A stretch of DNA of 40,056 nucleotides from an uncultured Flavobacteriales bacterium (GTDB lineage: Bacteria; Bacteroidota; Bacteroidia; Flavobacteriales; Crocinitomicaceae): positions 1-40,056 of the forward strand of contig CAMLIF010000023.1 in NCBI GenBank assembly GCA_946479985.1, given 5' to 3'. The notes below the pieces were generated by a model, which saw only the letters and a program-made list of their open reading frames with translations, did no database searches and was not told the DNA's origin. This document shows positions 1-10,273 of the stretch, piece by piece. A program made the position numbers and the translations under genes. The stretch's first letter is position 1; each line of letters opens with the position of its first letter.

Positions 1-148
1 GGTATTCCGGAACATACATCAATGCGATTCCTTTCGATTTCAATTGTGGAAAAGAGCCTTCCACATGAATCAACAAATGTGATCCCAGGCCCCGCGCCGA
101 CAAATAGTCGTTCGAAACGGGTTGAAAATATATCGAAAGGTCCTTCAT
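1..148 (-). CDS. Arginase/formimidoylglutamase-family protein, N-terminal fragment
   Basis: This is the first 49 codons of a minus-strand gene that runs off the left edge of the window. The peptide starts MKDLSIYFQPVSNDYL and continues into GIALMYVPEY. This resembles the N-terminus of Bacteroidota formimidoylglutamases (arginase superfamily, which hydrolyse guanidino or formimino groups at a binuclear Mn site). The metal-binding motifs lie outside the window, so the family call is inference from N-terminal similarity and from a remembered association with topA in Flavobacteriales. The start is the ATG at 146-148. A -7-like TATTTTTG lies just upstream on the minus strand (161-168). A competing ATG at 150-152 opens another frame that I judge less protein-like. 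Confidence 0.45.
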   Translation of the reverse strand, partial: MKDLSIYFQPVSNDYLSARGLGSHLLIHVEGSFPQLKSKGIALMYVPEY

Positions 149-160
149 GCATCTTTTTTC

Positions 161-168
161 CAAAAATA
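161..168 (-). promoter_or_regulatory. -7 promoter box for the left-edge gene
   Basis: Read on the minus strand this is TATTTTTG, an exact match to the Bacteroidota -7 consensus TAnnTTTG. It lies about 13 bases before the ATG at 148, which would give a very short leader. I see no clear -33 TTTG at the expected spacing. Confidence 0.4.
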
Positions 169-247
169 ACGCACTTAAGCAATCGACTTCGAATCAAAGT
201 GAACGAAGAATGAAGAATGAAAAGTTGAAAACTTGAAGATGTATCAA

Positions 248-281
248 AAAGTAGGGGTAAGTCGCAACTTACCCCTACTTT
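248..281 (-). terminator. Rho-independent terminator of topA (bidirectional hairpin)
   Basis: A 15-bp perfect stem (248-262 paired with 267-281) closes a 4-base loop. On the minus strand it is followed by a T-run (246-250 on the plus strand is AAAAA). It lies just after the topA stop. The arms GTAGGGG...CCCCTAC and the centre GTCGCAAC resemble the hairpins at 9623-9661 and 16650-16691, so this belongs to a small family of similar palindromes. Confidence 0.8.
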
Positions 282-298
282 AATTTTATTCAATTCCT

Positions 299-2797
299 TT
301 ATTTCTTTTTCGCAGCAGCCTTTTTCGCAGGGGCTTTCTTTGCCGGTGATTTTTTCTCGATCATTTCTTTCACTTTTTCAAGGGTCAGAGTCTCCGGATC
401 AACCGTTTTAGGTAATTCAATTTTGATTTTGCCTTTTAAGATTACCGATTTACCCCAACGTGCTTTCTCAACGCGAATTCCATCGGATTTCCAATCGTGA
501 ACCACTTTGTCAATATCTTTCTGAAGTTTATCCGCAATTAACGTTTCAAGATCTGTTTGAGAAAGATTATCGAAATCATATTTTTTACTCACATTGATAA
601 ATACCCCATTCCACTTGATAAATGGTCCGAAACGGCCGACACCTTTCTGAACAGGTAAACCATCAAATGTTCCGATCGGCGCATCTGCCTGCAATTTTGA
701 TTCGATCAGTTCAACGGCGCGTTCCATAGTAACGCCCATCGGCTCTTCGTTTTTAGCAAGCGAAATAAATTGATCTCCGAATTTCACATAAGGTCCGAAA
801 CGACCGACACTCACCTCTATGGTGCTCCCTTTATATTCGCCCAAAGTTTTTGGCAGCTGAAACAAATCCAGCGCTTCTTCAAGCGTAATGGTATGTATCG
901 ACTGGGTTCCATGTAAAGAAGCGAACTGTGGCTTATCGCCATCTTCTTTTTCGTCACCTATCTGGATCATTGGTCCGAAACGGCCAATTCTTGCTATTAC
1001 TTTCTTGTTTGAAACCGGATGAACACCCAATTCACGTTCGCCAGTAGCACGTTCAGAAGTTTCCAGCGTTGTTTCAACACTTGTATGGAACGGGCCGTAG
1101 AAAGAACTGATCATGTCAGTCCAATTGATCTTTCCGCGTGCAATTTCATCGAATTGTTCTTCTACCTCAGCGGTAAAATGGTAATCCATGATGTGTTCGA
1201 AGTGATCTGTTAAAAAATCGGTTACTACAACCCCGATATCCGTAGGAAAAAGTTTGTTTTTCTCTTTACCTGTTATTTCTGTTTTGATTGAGCTGTCGAT
1301 CTTATTGTTGACCAACTCAAAAACATTGTAAGAACGCGTCTCACCTTCTCTTTCCTGCTTTTCTACATATCCGCGTTTTTGGATTGTAGAAATGGTCGGC
1401 GCATAAGTTGAAGGTCGGCCTATTCCTAATTCCTCTAATTTCTTCACCAAAGAAGCCTCAACATAACGCGCTGAAGGACGTGAATAACGTTCAGTAGCAC
1501 GAATTAACTGTGTATCCAGGTTTTCTCCAACTTCAACAGCAGGAAGTAATCCTTCCGTTTCGTTTTCATCTTCGTCATCCAATGAAGTTTCCAGGTAAAC
1601 CTTCAAGAAACCATCAAACTTGATTACTTCTCCTTTTGCGTGAAAAACCTCCGACAAACCGTTACTTCCGATAGAAATAGTGGTTCTTTCCAACTCGGCG
1701 TGACTCATTTGAGATGCAATTGCACGTTTCCAGATCAGGTCGTACAATTTTTTCTCGTCGTTTTCCGAATCTGTAAGTGTATGCAACGCAAAGTCAGTAG
1801 GACGAATAGCTTCGTGAGCCTCTTGTGCATTTGCGCTTTTAGTTGAATATTTCGCAGGATGTGAGTACTGCGCTCCGTATGCCGATTTAATTTCTGCTTC
1901 TGCTCCGCGAACTGCCGTTTCAGACAAATTCACTGAATCAGTTCTCATGTAAGTAATCTTTCCTGATTCATACAAACGCTGCGCAACCTGCATAGTTCTT
2001 GAAACGGAGTAACCCAATTTCAAACTGGCCTCTTGCTGCAAGGTTGAAGTTGTAAACGGAGCCGCCGGAGTTTTCTTAGCCGGTTTTTTCTGAACATCTA
2101 AAACTGAAAATGTTTTTCCCGTACAGTTCTCCAATAATGTTTGAACTTCTTTATCTGTCCCAAGATTCTTAGGAAGTTCTGCCTTAATTGCGTCTTTCCC
2201 TTTTTTGAATGTTGCAGTTACTTTATAATAGCTTTCAGGTTTGAAACCTAAAATTTCTTTTTCTCTTTCAACGATTAATCGAACTGCAACAGATTGCACA
2301 CGTCCTGCACTTAAGCTAGGCTTCACTTTTTTCCACAATACGGGAGAAAGCTCGAAACCAACCAAACGATCTAAAACACGACGAGCTTGCTGTGCATCAA
2401 CCAAAGGCTTATTGATTTCACGTGGATTTTCAATCGCTTTTAAGATTGCTGATTTCGTGATTTCGTTAAATGTAATGCGTTTTGTGACTTTTTTTTCTAA
2501 TCCCAAAGCCTCATATAAGTGCCAGGAAATAGCTTCTCCCTCACGGTCCTCATCGGTAGCGAGCCATACGACATCCGCCTCCTTTGCACTTTTCTTTAAA
2601 TCTGCAACCAGTGATTTCTTGTCGGGACTTACCTCATAAGAAGGCAAAAAGTTGTTTTCAATGTCTATGGCAAGTCCTTTTGATGTTAAATCCCTTACGT
2701 GCCCAAAACTCGACTTGACTGTGAAGTCTTTTCCGAGGTAACCCTCAATAGTTTTGGCCTTTGCAGGTGACTCAACGATAACTAAATTCTTGCCCAT
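299..2797 (-). CDS. topA: DNA topoisomerase I (type IA)
   Basis: TopA relaxes negative supercoils by a transient 5'-phosphotyrosine link. The N-terminal TOPRIM domain opens with LVIVESPAKAKTI and carries the acidic ATDEDREGE motif. The catalytic tyrosine lies in ITYMRTDS (about residue 283). The C-terminus lacks the zinc-finger cysteines of E. coli TopA. It has GRFGP-type repeats instead (GRFGPMI, GRFGPYVKFG, GRFGPFIKW, then a divergent ARWGKSV) and ends in a Lys/Ala-rich tail. I chose the ATG at 2797, which gives 832 residues starting MGKNLVIVESPAK. An in-frame GTG at 2818 would add seven residues but leave little room for a leader. The gene is divergent from miaB and is closed by the hairpin at 248-281. 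Confidence 0.95.
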   Translation of the reverse strand: MGKNLVIVESPAKAKTIEGYLGKDFTVKSSFGHVRDLTSKGLAIDIENNFLPSYEVSPDKKSLVADLKKSAKEADVVWLATDEDREGEAISWHLYEALGLEKKVTKRITFNEITKSAILKAIENPREINKPLVDAQQARRVLDRLVGFELSPVLWKKVKPSLSAGRVQSVAVRLIVEREKEILGFKPESYYKVTATFKKGKDAIKAELPKNLGTDKEVQTLLENCTGKTFSVLDVQKKPAKKTPAAPFTTSTLQQEASLKLGYSVSRTMQVAQRLYESGKITYMRTDSVNLSETAVRGAEAEIKSAYGAQYSHPAKYSTKSANAQEAHEAIRPTDFALHTLTDSENDEKKLYDLIWKRAIASQMSHAELERTTISIGSNGLSEVFHAKGEVIKFDGFLKVYLETSLDDEDENETEGLLPAVEVGENLDTQLIRATERYSRPSARYVEASLVKKLEELGIGRPSTYAPTISTIQKRGYVEKQEREGETRSYNVFELVNNKIDSSIKTEITGKEKNKLFPTDIGVVVTDFLTDHFEHIMDYHFTAEVEEQFDEIARGKINWTDMISSFYGPFHTSVETTLETSERATGERELGVHPVSNKKVIARIGRFGPMIQIGDEKEDGDKPQFASLHGTQSIHTITLEEALDLFQLPKTLGEYKGSTIEVSVGRFGPYVKFGDQFISLAKNEEPMGVTMERAVELIESKLQADAPIGTFDGLPVQKGVGRFGPFIKWNGVFINVSKKYDFDNLSQTDLETLIADKLQKDIDKVVHDWKSDGIRVEKARWGKSVILKGKIKIELPKTVDPETLTLEKVKEMIEKKSPAKKAPAKKAAAKKK

Positions 2798-2924
2798 AAA
2801 ACTTGATTTTTGCGACACAAATAGCTGTGACGCGGTGCAAATTAAACAGATTTAAAAGCAAAATGCAAATGACTACTTAAATTAAACCAAAGCTCTGGCA
2901 ATAGAATTTCTTAACAACTGACAT

Positions 2925-2955
2925 TTTGACATCATTTTTTTAGTCGTTACTTTTG
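2925..2955 (+). promoter_or_regulatory. Promoter of the miaB operon
   Basis: TTTG at 2925-2928 is followed after 19 bases by TACTTTTG at 2948-2955. This matches the Bacteroidota sigma-ABfr consensus TTTG-N19-TAnnTTTG. The surrounding string TTACTTTTGCACC recurs exactly at the ferredoxin promoter (9859-9871). The box overlaps an in-frame TTG at 2953, which argues against that TTG being the miaB start. Confidence 0.75.
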
Positions 2956-2976
2956 CACCCTAATAGAAAAATAGAA

Positions 2977-4431
2977 ATGTCTCACGATCACGGAACAAAT
3001 AAAGTTATAGACGAAGGATTACAAGGCTCCGCCACCATGGTTGAAGCCGTTCTTGAAGCCCCGATTGCCGGAAAGAAATTGTATGTGGAAAGCTATGGTT
3101 GTCAAATGAATTTTTCTGACAGCGAAGTTGTTGCATCCATTATGGCAAAAGAAGGTTACAGTACAACACGCAACGTAGATGAAGCTGATGTTGTACTTAT
3201 TAATACATGTTCCATTCGTGAAAATGCGGAAACAAGAGTTCGCAATCGTTTGACAGAGTTTAAAAAACGCAAAGAAGAACAACCTACTTTGGTGGTTGGA
3301 ATTTTAGGTTGCATGGCCGAGCGCTTAAAACAAAGTTTACTGGAAGAAGAACAATTAGTAGATCTTGTAGCCGGTCCGGATGCTTACCGCGATTTACCAA
3401 ATTTGGTGGAGGAAGTTGGCACGGGGCAAAAAGCAGTAAACGTACTGTTGTCTCGTGACGAAACATACGCTGACATTTCTCCTGTTCGTTTGGATCAGGG
3501 TGGCGTAACTGCTTTCGTAACGATTACCCGTGGTTGTGACAATATGTGTTCTTTCTGTGTGGTTCCATTTACCCGCGGACGTGAACGATCAAGAGATCCG
3601 AAAACCATTGTTCAGGAATGTAAAGACCTGTTCGCAAGTGGATACCGGGAAGTTACTTTGCTGGGCCAGAATGTGGATAGTTACCGCTGGAACATGAGCA
3701 GCAAAGGAGTTATTAAAGACGAAGCCCAGCCAACAACCAATTTCGCCGAATTAATGGCAATGGTTGCCGAAATAAATCCTGATTTACGTGTACGGTTTTC
3801 TACATCGCATCCAAAAGACATGACGGATGACGTATTACACGTTATGGCGAAATACGAGAACATCTGTCCTTACATTCATTTACCGGTTCAGTCAGGAAAC
3901 ACAGAAGTTTTGGCGCGCATGAACCGCGGATATTCACGCGAATGGTATTTGGAGCGAATTGCAGCTATCAAACAAATTATTCCTGATTGCGCCATTTCAA
4001 CAGATATTATCACCGGATTTTGTGGTGAAACAGATGCAGAACACGACGAAACTGTTTCTTTAATGAAAGAAGTAGCTTACGATTTCGCATACATGTTTAA
4101 ATATTCAGAGCGACCTAAAACATTGGCCGAACGCCGCTTTGATGACGACGTTCCGGAAAATGTAAAAGGAAAACGCCTGGAGGAAATCATTGCTTTGCAA
4201 TTACAGAACTCAGCAGCTTCTCACAAACGCCAGATTGGAAAAATCGCGAAAGTGTTAGTAGAAGGGCCTTCGAAAAGATCTGCAGAGCATTATTGCGGAA
4301 GAGACGAAAGAAATTCCATGGTAGTTTTCCCTAAAGAAAATGCTGAAAAAGGAACATACGTACATGTACAAATTACAGATTGCACGTCAGCAACCTTAAT
4401 GGGAAGTATTGTTCCTCAACCTTTAAATTAA
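2977..4431 (+). CDS. miaB: tRNA-2-methylthio-N6-dimethylallyladenosine synthase
   Basis: MiaB adds a methylthio group to i6A37 of tRNAs reading U-starting codons, using two [4Fe-4S] clusters and SAM. The N-terminal UPF0004 domain has the three cluster cysteines C42 (SYGCQMN), C78 (INTCSIRE) and C112 (LGCMAER). The radical-SAM CxxxCxxC is C187/C191/C194 in [15 protein letters not shown]-like RNA-binding domain occupies the C-terminus. I start at ATG 2977 (MSHDHG, 484 residues), because the upstream in-frame TTG at 2953 lies inside the -7 promoter box. Only four bases separate the stop from the next gene, so miaB heads an operon running to secG. Confidence 0.95.
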   Translation: MSHDHGTNKVIDEGLQGSATMVEAVLEAPIAGKKLYVESYGCQMNFSDSEVVASIMAKEGYSTTRNVDEADVVLINTCSIRENAETRVRNRLTEFKKRKEEQPTLVVGILGCMAERLKQSLLEEEQLVDLVAGPDAYRDLPNLVEEVGTGQKAVNVLLSRDETYADISPVRLDQGGVTAFVTITRGCDNMCSFCVVPFTRGRERSRDPKTIVQECKDLFASGYREVTLLGQNVDSYRWNMSSKGVIKDEAQPTTNFAELMAMVAEINPDLRVRFSTSHPKDMTDDVLHVMAKYENICPYIHLPVQSGNTEVLARMNRGYSREWYLERIAAIKQIIPDCAISTDIITGFCGETDAEHDETVSLMKEVAYDFAYMFKYSERPKTLAERRFDDDVPENVKGKRLEEIIALQLQNSAASHKRQIGKIAKVLVEGPSKRSAEHYCGRDERNSMVVFPKENAEKGTYVHVQITDCTSATLMGSIVPQPLN

Positions 4432-4435
4432 GCGT

Positions 4436-5683
4436 ATGTCTTTCAGTGAACAACAGATTAAACAGCGTTTTGGGATCATTGGAAACGCTCCTTTATTGAA
4501 TCGTGCTTTGGAAGTAGCTGCGCAAGTTGCTCCAACTGACATTTCGGTATTGGTAACTGGTGAAAGCGGTACCGGAAAAGAAATTATCCCGCAGGTAATT
4601 CATCAGTTGAGTTCACGAAAACATGCCGAATATATTGCTGTAAACTGTGGAGCCATTCCGGAAGGAACCATTGATTCGGAATTATTTGGCCACGAAAAAG
4701 GCTCGTTTACCGGTGCAACCGGAAGCAGGCAAGGATATTTTGAAGTCGCTGACGGAGGAACCATTTTCCTGGATGAAGTTGCAGAACTTCCTATGCAGAC
4801 TCAGGTTCGATTATTACGCGTACTGGAAACCGGGGAATTTATTCGTGTTGGTTCTTCGAAAGTTATTAAAACAAATGTTCGGGTAGTTGCAGCAACCAAT
4901 GAAAATATGCAGCGCGCAATTCAATCGGGGAAATTCCGTGAAGATTTATTGTATCGTCTGAGTACCGTTCCTATTTCGCTGCCTCCATTGCGTCAGCGCG
5001 GCGAGGACACTTTCCTTCTTTTCAGAAAATTCGCGAACGATTTCGCCGATAAATACCGGATGCCGGCTATTAAATTAACTCCGGATGCAGTAACCGTTCT
5101 GAATGGCTATTCCTGGCCGGGAAACATTCGCCAGCTGAAAAACCTGGTTGAACAGCTTTCGGTTATTGAACAAGCCAGGGAAATTGACGGTTTGACTTTA
5201 CAAAGCTATCTTCCTGCCGAAAAAGAGCAGACTCCGATGGTTTTAAACGGTTCCGAAAATAAAATAGACGAACGCGAGTTAATGTACCAGTTCCTTTTCG
5301 ATATGAAAAAGGATTTGAATGACTTGAAAAAACTGGTAGTAGAATTATTGAACCACCAGGGAGATTTCAGCCTCTCTAACGATCAGCGCGAAATGGTGAA
5401 CCGTATGTATTCTGATGTTCATGTCGGAGATCAGCGTATTTTACCTACCCAGGCTCCGAAACACGTTGAACCAATTGTAAATTTCAATAATGATCAGGAA
5501 GATGAGATCATAGATTTGCACGAAGAAGTAGAAGAATCACTTTCATTGGAAGATCAGGAAAAAGAGTTGATCCAGCGTGCATTGGAAAAACATAAAGGCA
5601 GACGCAAGCATGCCTCCGATGAATTGGGAATTTCAGAACGAACACTGTACCGAAAAATAAAAGAATACAATATCCAGGGATGA
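4436..5683 (+). CDS. Sigma-54-dependent activator without a sensory domain
   Basis: This 415-residue protein is a bacterial enhancer-binding AAA+ ATPase that would remodel RpoN-RNA polymerase. The AAA+ domain starts almost at residue 13. It has Walker A GESGTGKE (42-49), the sigma-54-contact loop as GSFTGA (about 89-94, with Ser in place of the usual Ala), and Walker [10 protein letters not shown] (107-115), followed by [11 protein letters not shown] Fis-type helix-turn-helix closes the protein ([15 protein letters not shown]). No receiver, GAF or PAS domain precedes the ATPase. A linker rich in acidic residues (about 330-375) separates ATPase and DNA-binding parts. Its stop overlaps the lptE start by ATGA. 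Its targets are unknown. A -24/-12-like promoter lies nearby in front of groES. Confidence 0.9.
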   Translation: MSFSEQQIKQRFGIIGNAPLLNRALEVAAQVAPTDISVLVTGESGTGKEIIPQVIHQLSSRKHAEYIAVNCGAIPEGTIDSELFGHEKGSFTGATGSRQGYFEVADGGTIFLDEVAELPMQTQVRLLRVLETGEFIRVGSSKVIKTNVRVVAATNENMQRAIQSGKFREDLLYRLSTVPISLPPLRQRGEDTFLLFRKFANDFADKYRMPAIKLTPDAVTVLNGYSWPGNIRQLKNLVEQLSVIEQAREIDGLTLQSYLPAEKEQTPMVLNGSENKIDERELMYQFLFDMKKDLNDLKKLVVELLNHQGDFSLSNDQREMVNRMYSDVHVGDQRILPTQAPKHVEPIVNFNNDQEDEIIDLHEEVEESLSLEDQEKELIQRALEKHKGRRKHASDELGISERTLYRKIKEYNIQG

Positions 5684-6195
5684 AAAAATTAATCGGATTT
5701 TCTTTTCTATTGCTGCTTCTTGCAAGCTGTTGGCCGGAATCTTTCATGAATCCAAAAGACACCTCGATGCCAAAAGAATGGAAAACGTTTTTCGTAAATC
5801 CTATTGAGGTTTCTACCGCCACTGCGCCATCTTCATACGGAGCAGTTCTGTCTGAAACCATGCGTACGAATATTCAAAACAATACACGCCTGAAGTTGGT
5901 TTCAAAAGTTGAAAACGATTCAACATTGCAGATTTCATCTACCGTGACCTCCTACTCCACTTCGCCATTGGCAATCCAAAACGGAGATCAGGCCACTCAG
6001 AACCGATTAACGGTAACTGTTCAGATTATCATTACAACACCTACAAAAGGGTTGGAAGAAATTCGTTTCAACGCGACACGTTTTGCCGATTATTCTGCAT
6101 CTCAGCAATTAGTAGATGTGGAGCAGAGTTTGATTGAATCCATCAATCAGCAGATTGTTCAGGATGTAATTGTTAAACTTCAATCCAACTGGTAA
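5680..6195 (+). CDS. lptE: LptE-like LPS-assembly lipoprotein
   Basis: This is a 171-residue predicted lipoprotein. A short hydrophobic signal ends in the lipobox LLASC with the lipidated Cys at position 17. The rest fits the Bacteroidota LptE family (plug of the LptD outer-membrane LPS translocon): a Thr/Ser-rich beta segment, [12 protein letters not shown], then a C-terminal helix. The family match is from overall pattern and from its place between a sigma-54 activator and secG, an arrangement I recall as common in Flavobacteriales. The start overlaps the stop of the preceding gene by four bases (ATGA), implying translational coupling. Confidence 0.75.
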   Translation: MKKLIGFSFLLLLLASCWPESFMNPKDTSMPKEWKTFFVNPIEVSTATAPSSYGAVLSETMRTNIQNNTRLKLVSKVENDSTLQISSTVTSYSTSPLAIQNGDQATQNRLTVTVQIIITTPTKGLEEIRFNATRFADYSASQQLVDVEQSLIESINQQIVQDVIVKLQSNW

Positions 6196-7188
6196 ATGAA
6201 CGCAAGTCAAATCCATTCGTTTATTGCTGATCCGGCGTTGATACAAGCTTCAGATCTTTCTGCATTGAAAGAAATGGCGCAGCTTTATCCATACGCCGAA
6301 TCAATTCAATTGCTTTATTTGAGTTGTGTCTCGAAACATGCAAATATGTATTTCGACGAAGCATTAGCATCAACTGCCTTTCGTTTATCAAAACGTGAGC
6401 GTATTATTGCTTTATTGCAGGAGAATGAATCTGAAATAAACCCTATTCAGCAATCAAGAGAAGAACCAACGAAAATAATTGAAGCGGAAGAAGTTTTAGA
6501 ACCTCTTCACACGGAAGAACAGGCTACCAGTGATATTCAACTAGAAGCTGAGAAAACAGATGTTTCTTCTGTTGAATCTGATGAAGAAATTACTACTGAA
6601 GAAGAAGTCCCTGCAATTGCGACGGAACCTGAAGTCGATTTGCTGGATGAATTGATTTATACAACAACAGCTAAAGCGCTGGAGCAGGAATATTCCATTT
6701 CACCTTCTTTCGAACCAGCCCAGGACGAATCGCTCGATAAACAAACAATTATTGAAAAGGAAGAATCAGTTGCCGCTGAACCCGAAACTTCTTCAGATGA
6801 AGAGAATAGGCCTCTGGATATTTCAACTACCCAATTGTCGTTTACGTCCTGGCTGCACAGAAGCTCGCATTCGGTGAACGAGTCAGATAAAGAAATATCA
6901 CCTGCGGCACAGCATCCGAAACATACTGATAAAATAATTGATCGCTTTATCGAAACCCAGCCGAGCATTTCAAAACCAACGGCAGAATTCTACTCAGCCC
7001 CTAAAAAAGCTAAGGAAAGTTTAGACGATTCAAAAACACCGGTATCCGAAACTTTGGCCAAAATATATGTTGCTCAAGGCAATTATCCGAAAGCAATACA
7101 CGTTTATCATCAATTAATTTTGAATAATCCAGAAAAAAAGAGTTTATTTGCACCTCGAATTGAAGAATTAAAGAATAAATTATCCTAA
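6196..7188 (+). CDS. Hypothetical protein with acidic linker and C-terminal TPR-like repeat
   Basis: I do not recognise a named family. The 330-residue protein has three visible parts. An N-terminal helical region (1-75) includes LKEMAQLYPYAESIQLLYLS. A long low-complexity segment rich in Glu, Asp, Ser and Thr spans about 85-270. The C-terminal SETLAKIYVAQGNYPKAIHVYHQL looks like one tetratricopeptide repeat. There is no signal peptide or membrane segment, so it is probably cytoplasmic. The start codon directly follows the lptE stop, and only two bases separate its stop from secG. Its role may relate to envelope biogenesis by context, but this is only inference. Confidence 0.7.
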   Translation: MNASQIHSFIADPALIQASDLSALKEMAQLYPYAESIQLLYLSCVSKHANMYFDEALASTAFRLSKRERIIALLQENESEINPIQQSREEPTKIIEAEEVLEPLHTEEQATSDIQLEAEKTDVSSVESDEEITTEEEVPAIATEPEVDLLDELIYTTTAKALEQEYSISPSFEPAQDESLDKQTIIEKEESVAAEPETSSDEENRPLDISTTQLSFTSWLHRSSHSVNESDKEISPAAQHPKHTDKIIDRFIETQPSISKPTAEFYSAPKKAKESLDDSKTPVSETLAKIYVAQGNYPKAIHVYHQLILNNPEKKSLFAPRIEELKNKLS

Positions 7189-7190
7189 TA

Positions 7191-7517
7191 ATGGCAGCAT
7201 TAATATCAATTATCATCATTCTAGCTTGTATTTTACTAGTTGTGGTAGTATTCATCCAAAACCCAAAAGGTGGCGGTTTAACAAACGATTTCGGTACACA
7301 ACAACTAGGTGGTGTTCAACGAGCAAATAATTTTGTAGAAAAAGCAACCTGGGTTCTTTCTGTTTCCATTGTTGTATTCAGTTTATTCCTTACTTACTTT
7401 ATACAACCTGTTAATACAGTAATTGAAGAAGAAATTGCACCTGGTACAGAACAAAACCAAGGTGGTCAGCAAGGAAATCAAGGCGGAAACCAAAACAAAA
7501 CCACGTTACCGAAGTAA
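7191..7517 (+). CDS. secG: Protein translocase subunit SecG
   Basis: This 108-residue protein is the small accessory subunit of the SecYEG translocon in the inner membrane. Two hydrophobic helices (about 4-22 and 52-70) flank the conserved cytoplasmic loop NPKGGGLTNDFG and AFTG-like equivalents. The C-terminal tail is Gln/Gly/Asn-rich (NQGGQQGNQGGNQN), as in many Bacteroidota SecG proteins. It is the last gene of the miaB operon and is followed at once by a strong terminator hairpin (7540-7575). Confidence 0.93.
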   Translation: MAALISIIIILACILLVVVVFIQNPKGGGLTNDFGTQQLGGVQRANNFVEKATWVLSVSIVVFSLFLTYFIQPVNTVIEEEIAPGTEQNQGGQQGNQGGNQNKTTLPK

Positions 7518-7539
7518 TCCTTACAGATACGAAAATATT

Positions 7540-7575
7540 AAAATGTCAGTATGTCAGCATACTGACATTTTTCGT
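7540..7575 (+). terminator. Terminator after secG
   Basis: A 14-bp perfect stem (7540-7553 with 7558-7571) has a TCAG loop and ends in T residues. It closes the miaB-secG operon. The arms contain TGTCAG/CTGACA, the same half-sites as in the dyad just upstream of groES (7584-7599), which may be chance or shared origin. Confidence 0.85.
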
Positions 7576-7583
7576 TTATAGTG

Positions 7584-7626
7584 CTGGCAAAAATGTCAGA
7601 AAACGTCAATTGGCATAAGAGTTGAC
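7584..7626 (+). promoter_or_regulatory. groES promoter region: dyad plus -24/-12-like element
   Basis: The dyad CTGGCA-AAAA-TGTCAG (7584-7599) lies 10 bases before TTGGCATAAGAGTTGAC (7610-7626). The second element has GG at 7612-7613, then exactly ten bases, then GA at 7624-7625. That is the geometry of a sigma-54 -24/-12 promoter (GG-N10-GC) with one base off. No CIRCE repeat and no TAnnTTTG box is present. The predicted start would be near 7636, 25 bases before the groES ATG. The sigma-54 reading is inference. Confidence 0.45.
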
Positions 7627-7660
7627 GAACGTGAATCACAAAATAAAAACAAAAGAAAAT

Positions 7661-9585
<1,925 letters not shown>

Positions 9586-9622
9586 TTTTCAATTGAAAAT
9601 TACAAAATTGAGAATTGAAAAG

Positions 9623-9661
9623 AAAAAGTAGGGATGGGTCGCGACCTGTCCCTACTTTTTT
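9623..9661 (+). terminator. Terminator after groEL, GTCGCGAC hairpin family
   Basis: A near-perfect palindrome is centred on GGTCGCGACC (9637-9646), with arms GTAGGGA...TGTCCCTAC. It is flanked by A-runs on the left and a T-run on the right, so it can terminate in both directions. The two imperfect positions are G-U wobbles. It shares the centre and arms with the perfect palindrome at 16650-16691. Confidence 0.8.
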
Positions 9662-9679
9662 GATATATCTTTGTCTTAA

Positions 9680-9806
9680 TTATAGTCGTTACGCACTGCG
9701 TGCGGCTTTCCGGTCCGCCTTCCCGCGACTAGTAGTTGTGGATAGAACGGAACGACGCTATATAGTGAAAACCGCTTTGATTTTTTCAGGGCGGTTTTCT
9801 GTTTTT
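9680..9806 (+). ncRNA. Candidate small structured RNA or decayed dispersed repeat
   Basis: Between groEL and the ferredoxin gene lies a stretch that is visibly richer in G+C than its flanks. It is preceded by an exact -7 box TATCTTTG (9666-9673) and ends in an intrinsic terminator (9767-9799 plus T-rich tail). Inside, CGCAC/GTGCG (9692-9696 with 9700-9704) can form a tight hairpin, and GTCGTT (9685-9690) can pair with AACGAC (9751-9756). No convincing ORF spans it. The alternative is a remnant of the dispersed intergenic repeats common in Flavobacteriales. I do not recognise a known RNA family. Confidence 0.3.
9767..9806 (+). terminator. Terminator hairpin upstream of ferredoxin
   Basis: GAAAACCGC (9767-9775) pairs with GCGGTTTTC (9791-9799), a 9-bp stem with a 15-base loop, followed by TGTTTTTAG. 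It points to transcription arriving from the left, either a candidate RNA starting near 9680 or read-through from groEL. Confidence 0.55.
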
Positions 9807-9834
9807 AGTTCTAACATACTTTCCGCTTAAAGCT

Positions 9835-9867
9835 TTTGTCTTTCCTCTATTAAAAACATTACTTTTG
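9835..9867 (+). promoter_or_regulatory. Promoter of the ferredoxin gene
   Basis: TTTG at 9835-9838, a 21-base spacer and TACTTTTG at 9860-9867 match the Bacteroidota promoter consensus. The string TTACTTTTGCACC is identical to that at the miaB promoter. The leader to the ATG at 9884 would be about ten bases. Confidence 0.7.
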
Positions 9868-9883
9868 CACCAAAATTCTTACA

Positions 9884-10207
9884 ATGTCTGACATTACAGT
9901 AACAATTATTGACCGCGAAGGAGTAGCTCATGAGTTAATTGCTCCTACTGACATGAACATGAACATTATGGAAGTATGTAAATCATACGACCTGCCTGTA
10001 AAAGGGGAATGTGGTGGAATGGCAATGTGCGCTACTTGTCAGTGTTACCTGGAATCTGATCATGAGTTGGCCGAACAGAGCGATGCCGAATTAGACATGC
10101 TTGACCAGGCTTTCCACGTGAAGTCGAACAGTCGTTTGGGATGCCAGATCCCGATCACCGATGAAATTGACGGAATTGTATTGCGTTTGGCGCCGGAAGT
10201 AGATTAA
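9884..10207 (+). CDS. fdx: [2Fe-2S] ferredoxin, adrenodoxin/ISC type
   Basis: This is a small electron carrier of 107 residues. The cluster ligands fit the adrenodoxin-type spacing: C43, C49 and C52 in GECGGMAMCATC, then C87 in RLGCQIP. C32 and C54 are extra cysteines outside the canonical set. The acidic region EQSDAELDMLDQ fits the partner-docking helix of this family. It is monocistronic, with its own strong promoter at 9835-9867. No isc or suf gene is adjacent, so a specific role in cluster assembly is not supported by context. A general redox role is the safer call. Confidence 0.85.
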   Translation: MSDITVTIIDREGVAHELIAPTDMNMNIMEVCKSYDLPVKGECGGMAMCATCQCYLESDHELAEQSDAELDMLDQAFHVKSNSRLGCQIPITDEIDGIVLRLAPEVD

Positions 10208-10236
10208 AGAAATTTATAATAGAATATTTTAAAGCT

Positions 10237-10256
10237 GGGCGTAATATATTAAGCCC
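10237..10256. terminator. Weak bidirectional hairpin between convergent genes
   Basis: GGGC (10237-10240) and GCCC (10253-10256) flank the near-palindrome TAATATATTA, giving a 20-base imperfect dyad with one mismatch. It lies in the 66-base gap between the convergent ferredoxin and outer-membrane protein genes. There is no long T-run, so confidence as a terminator is low. Confidence 0.3.
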
Positions 10257-10273
10257 CAACTGTCTTTATATTC

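Noticed and set aside
2953..2976. In-frame TTG extension of miaB
   Set aside because: The TTG lies inside the -7 promoter box TACTTTTG, so it cannot be transcribed from that promoter. The ATG at 2977 is the start.
7500..7660. CIRCE heat-shock operator in front of groES
   Set aside because: No TTAGCACTC-N9-GAGTGCTAA is present. The dyad there is CTGGCA-N4-TGTCAG.
9615..9830. 71-residue plus-strand ORF after groEL
   Set aside because: It spans a terminator hairpin and the candidate RNA. The peptide is Arg/Ser-rich without domain features.
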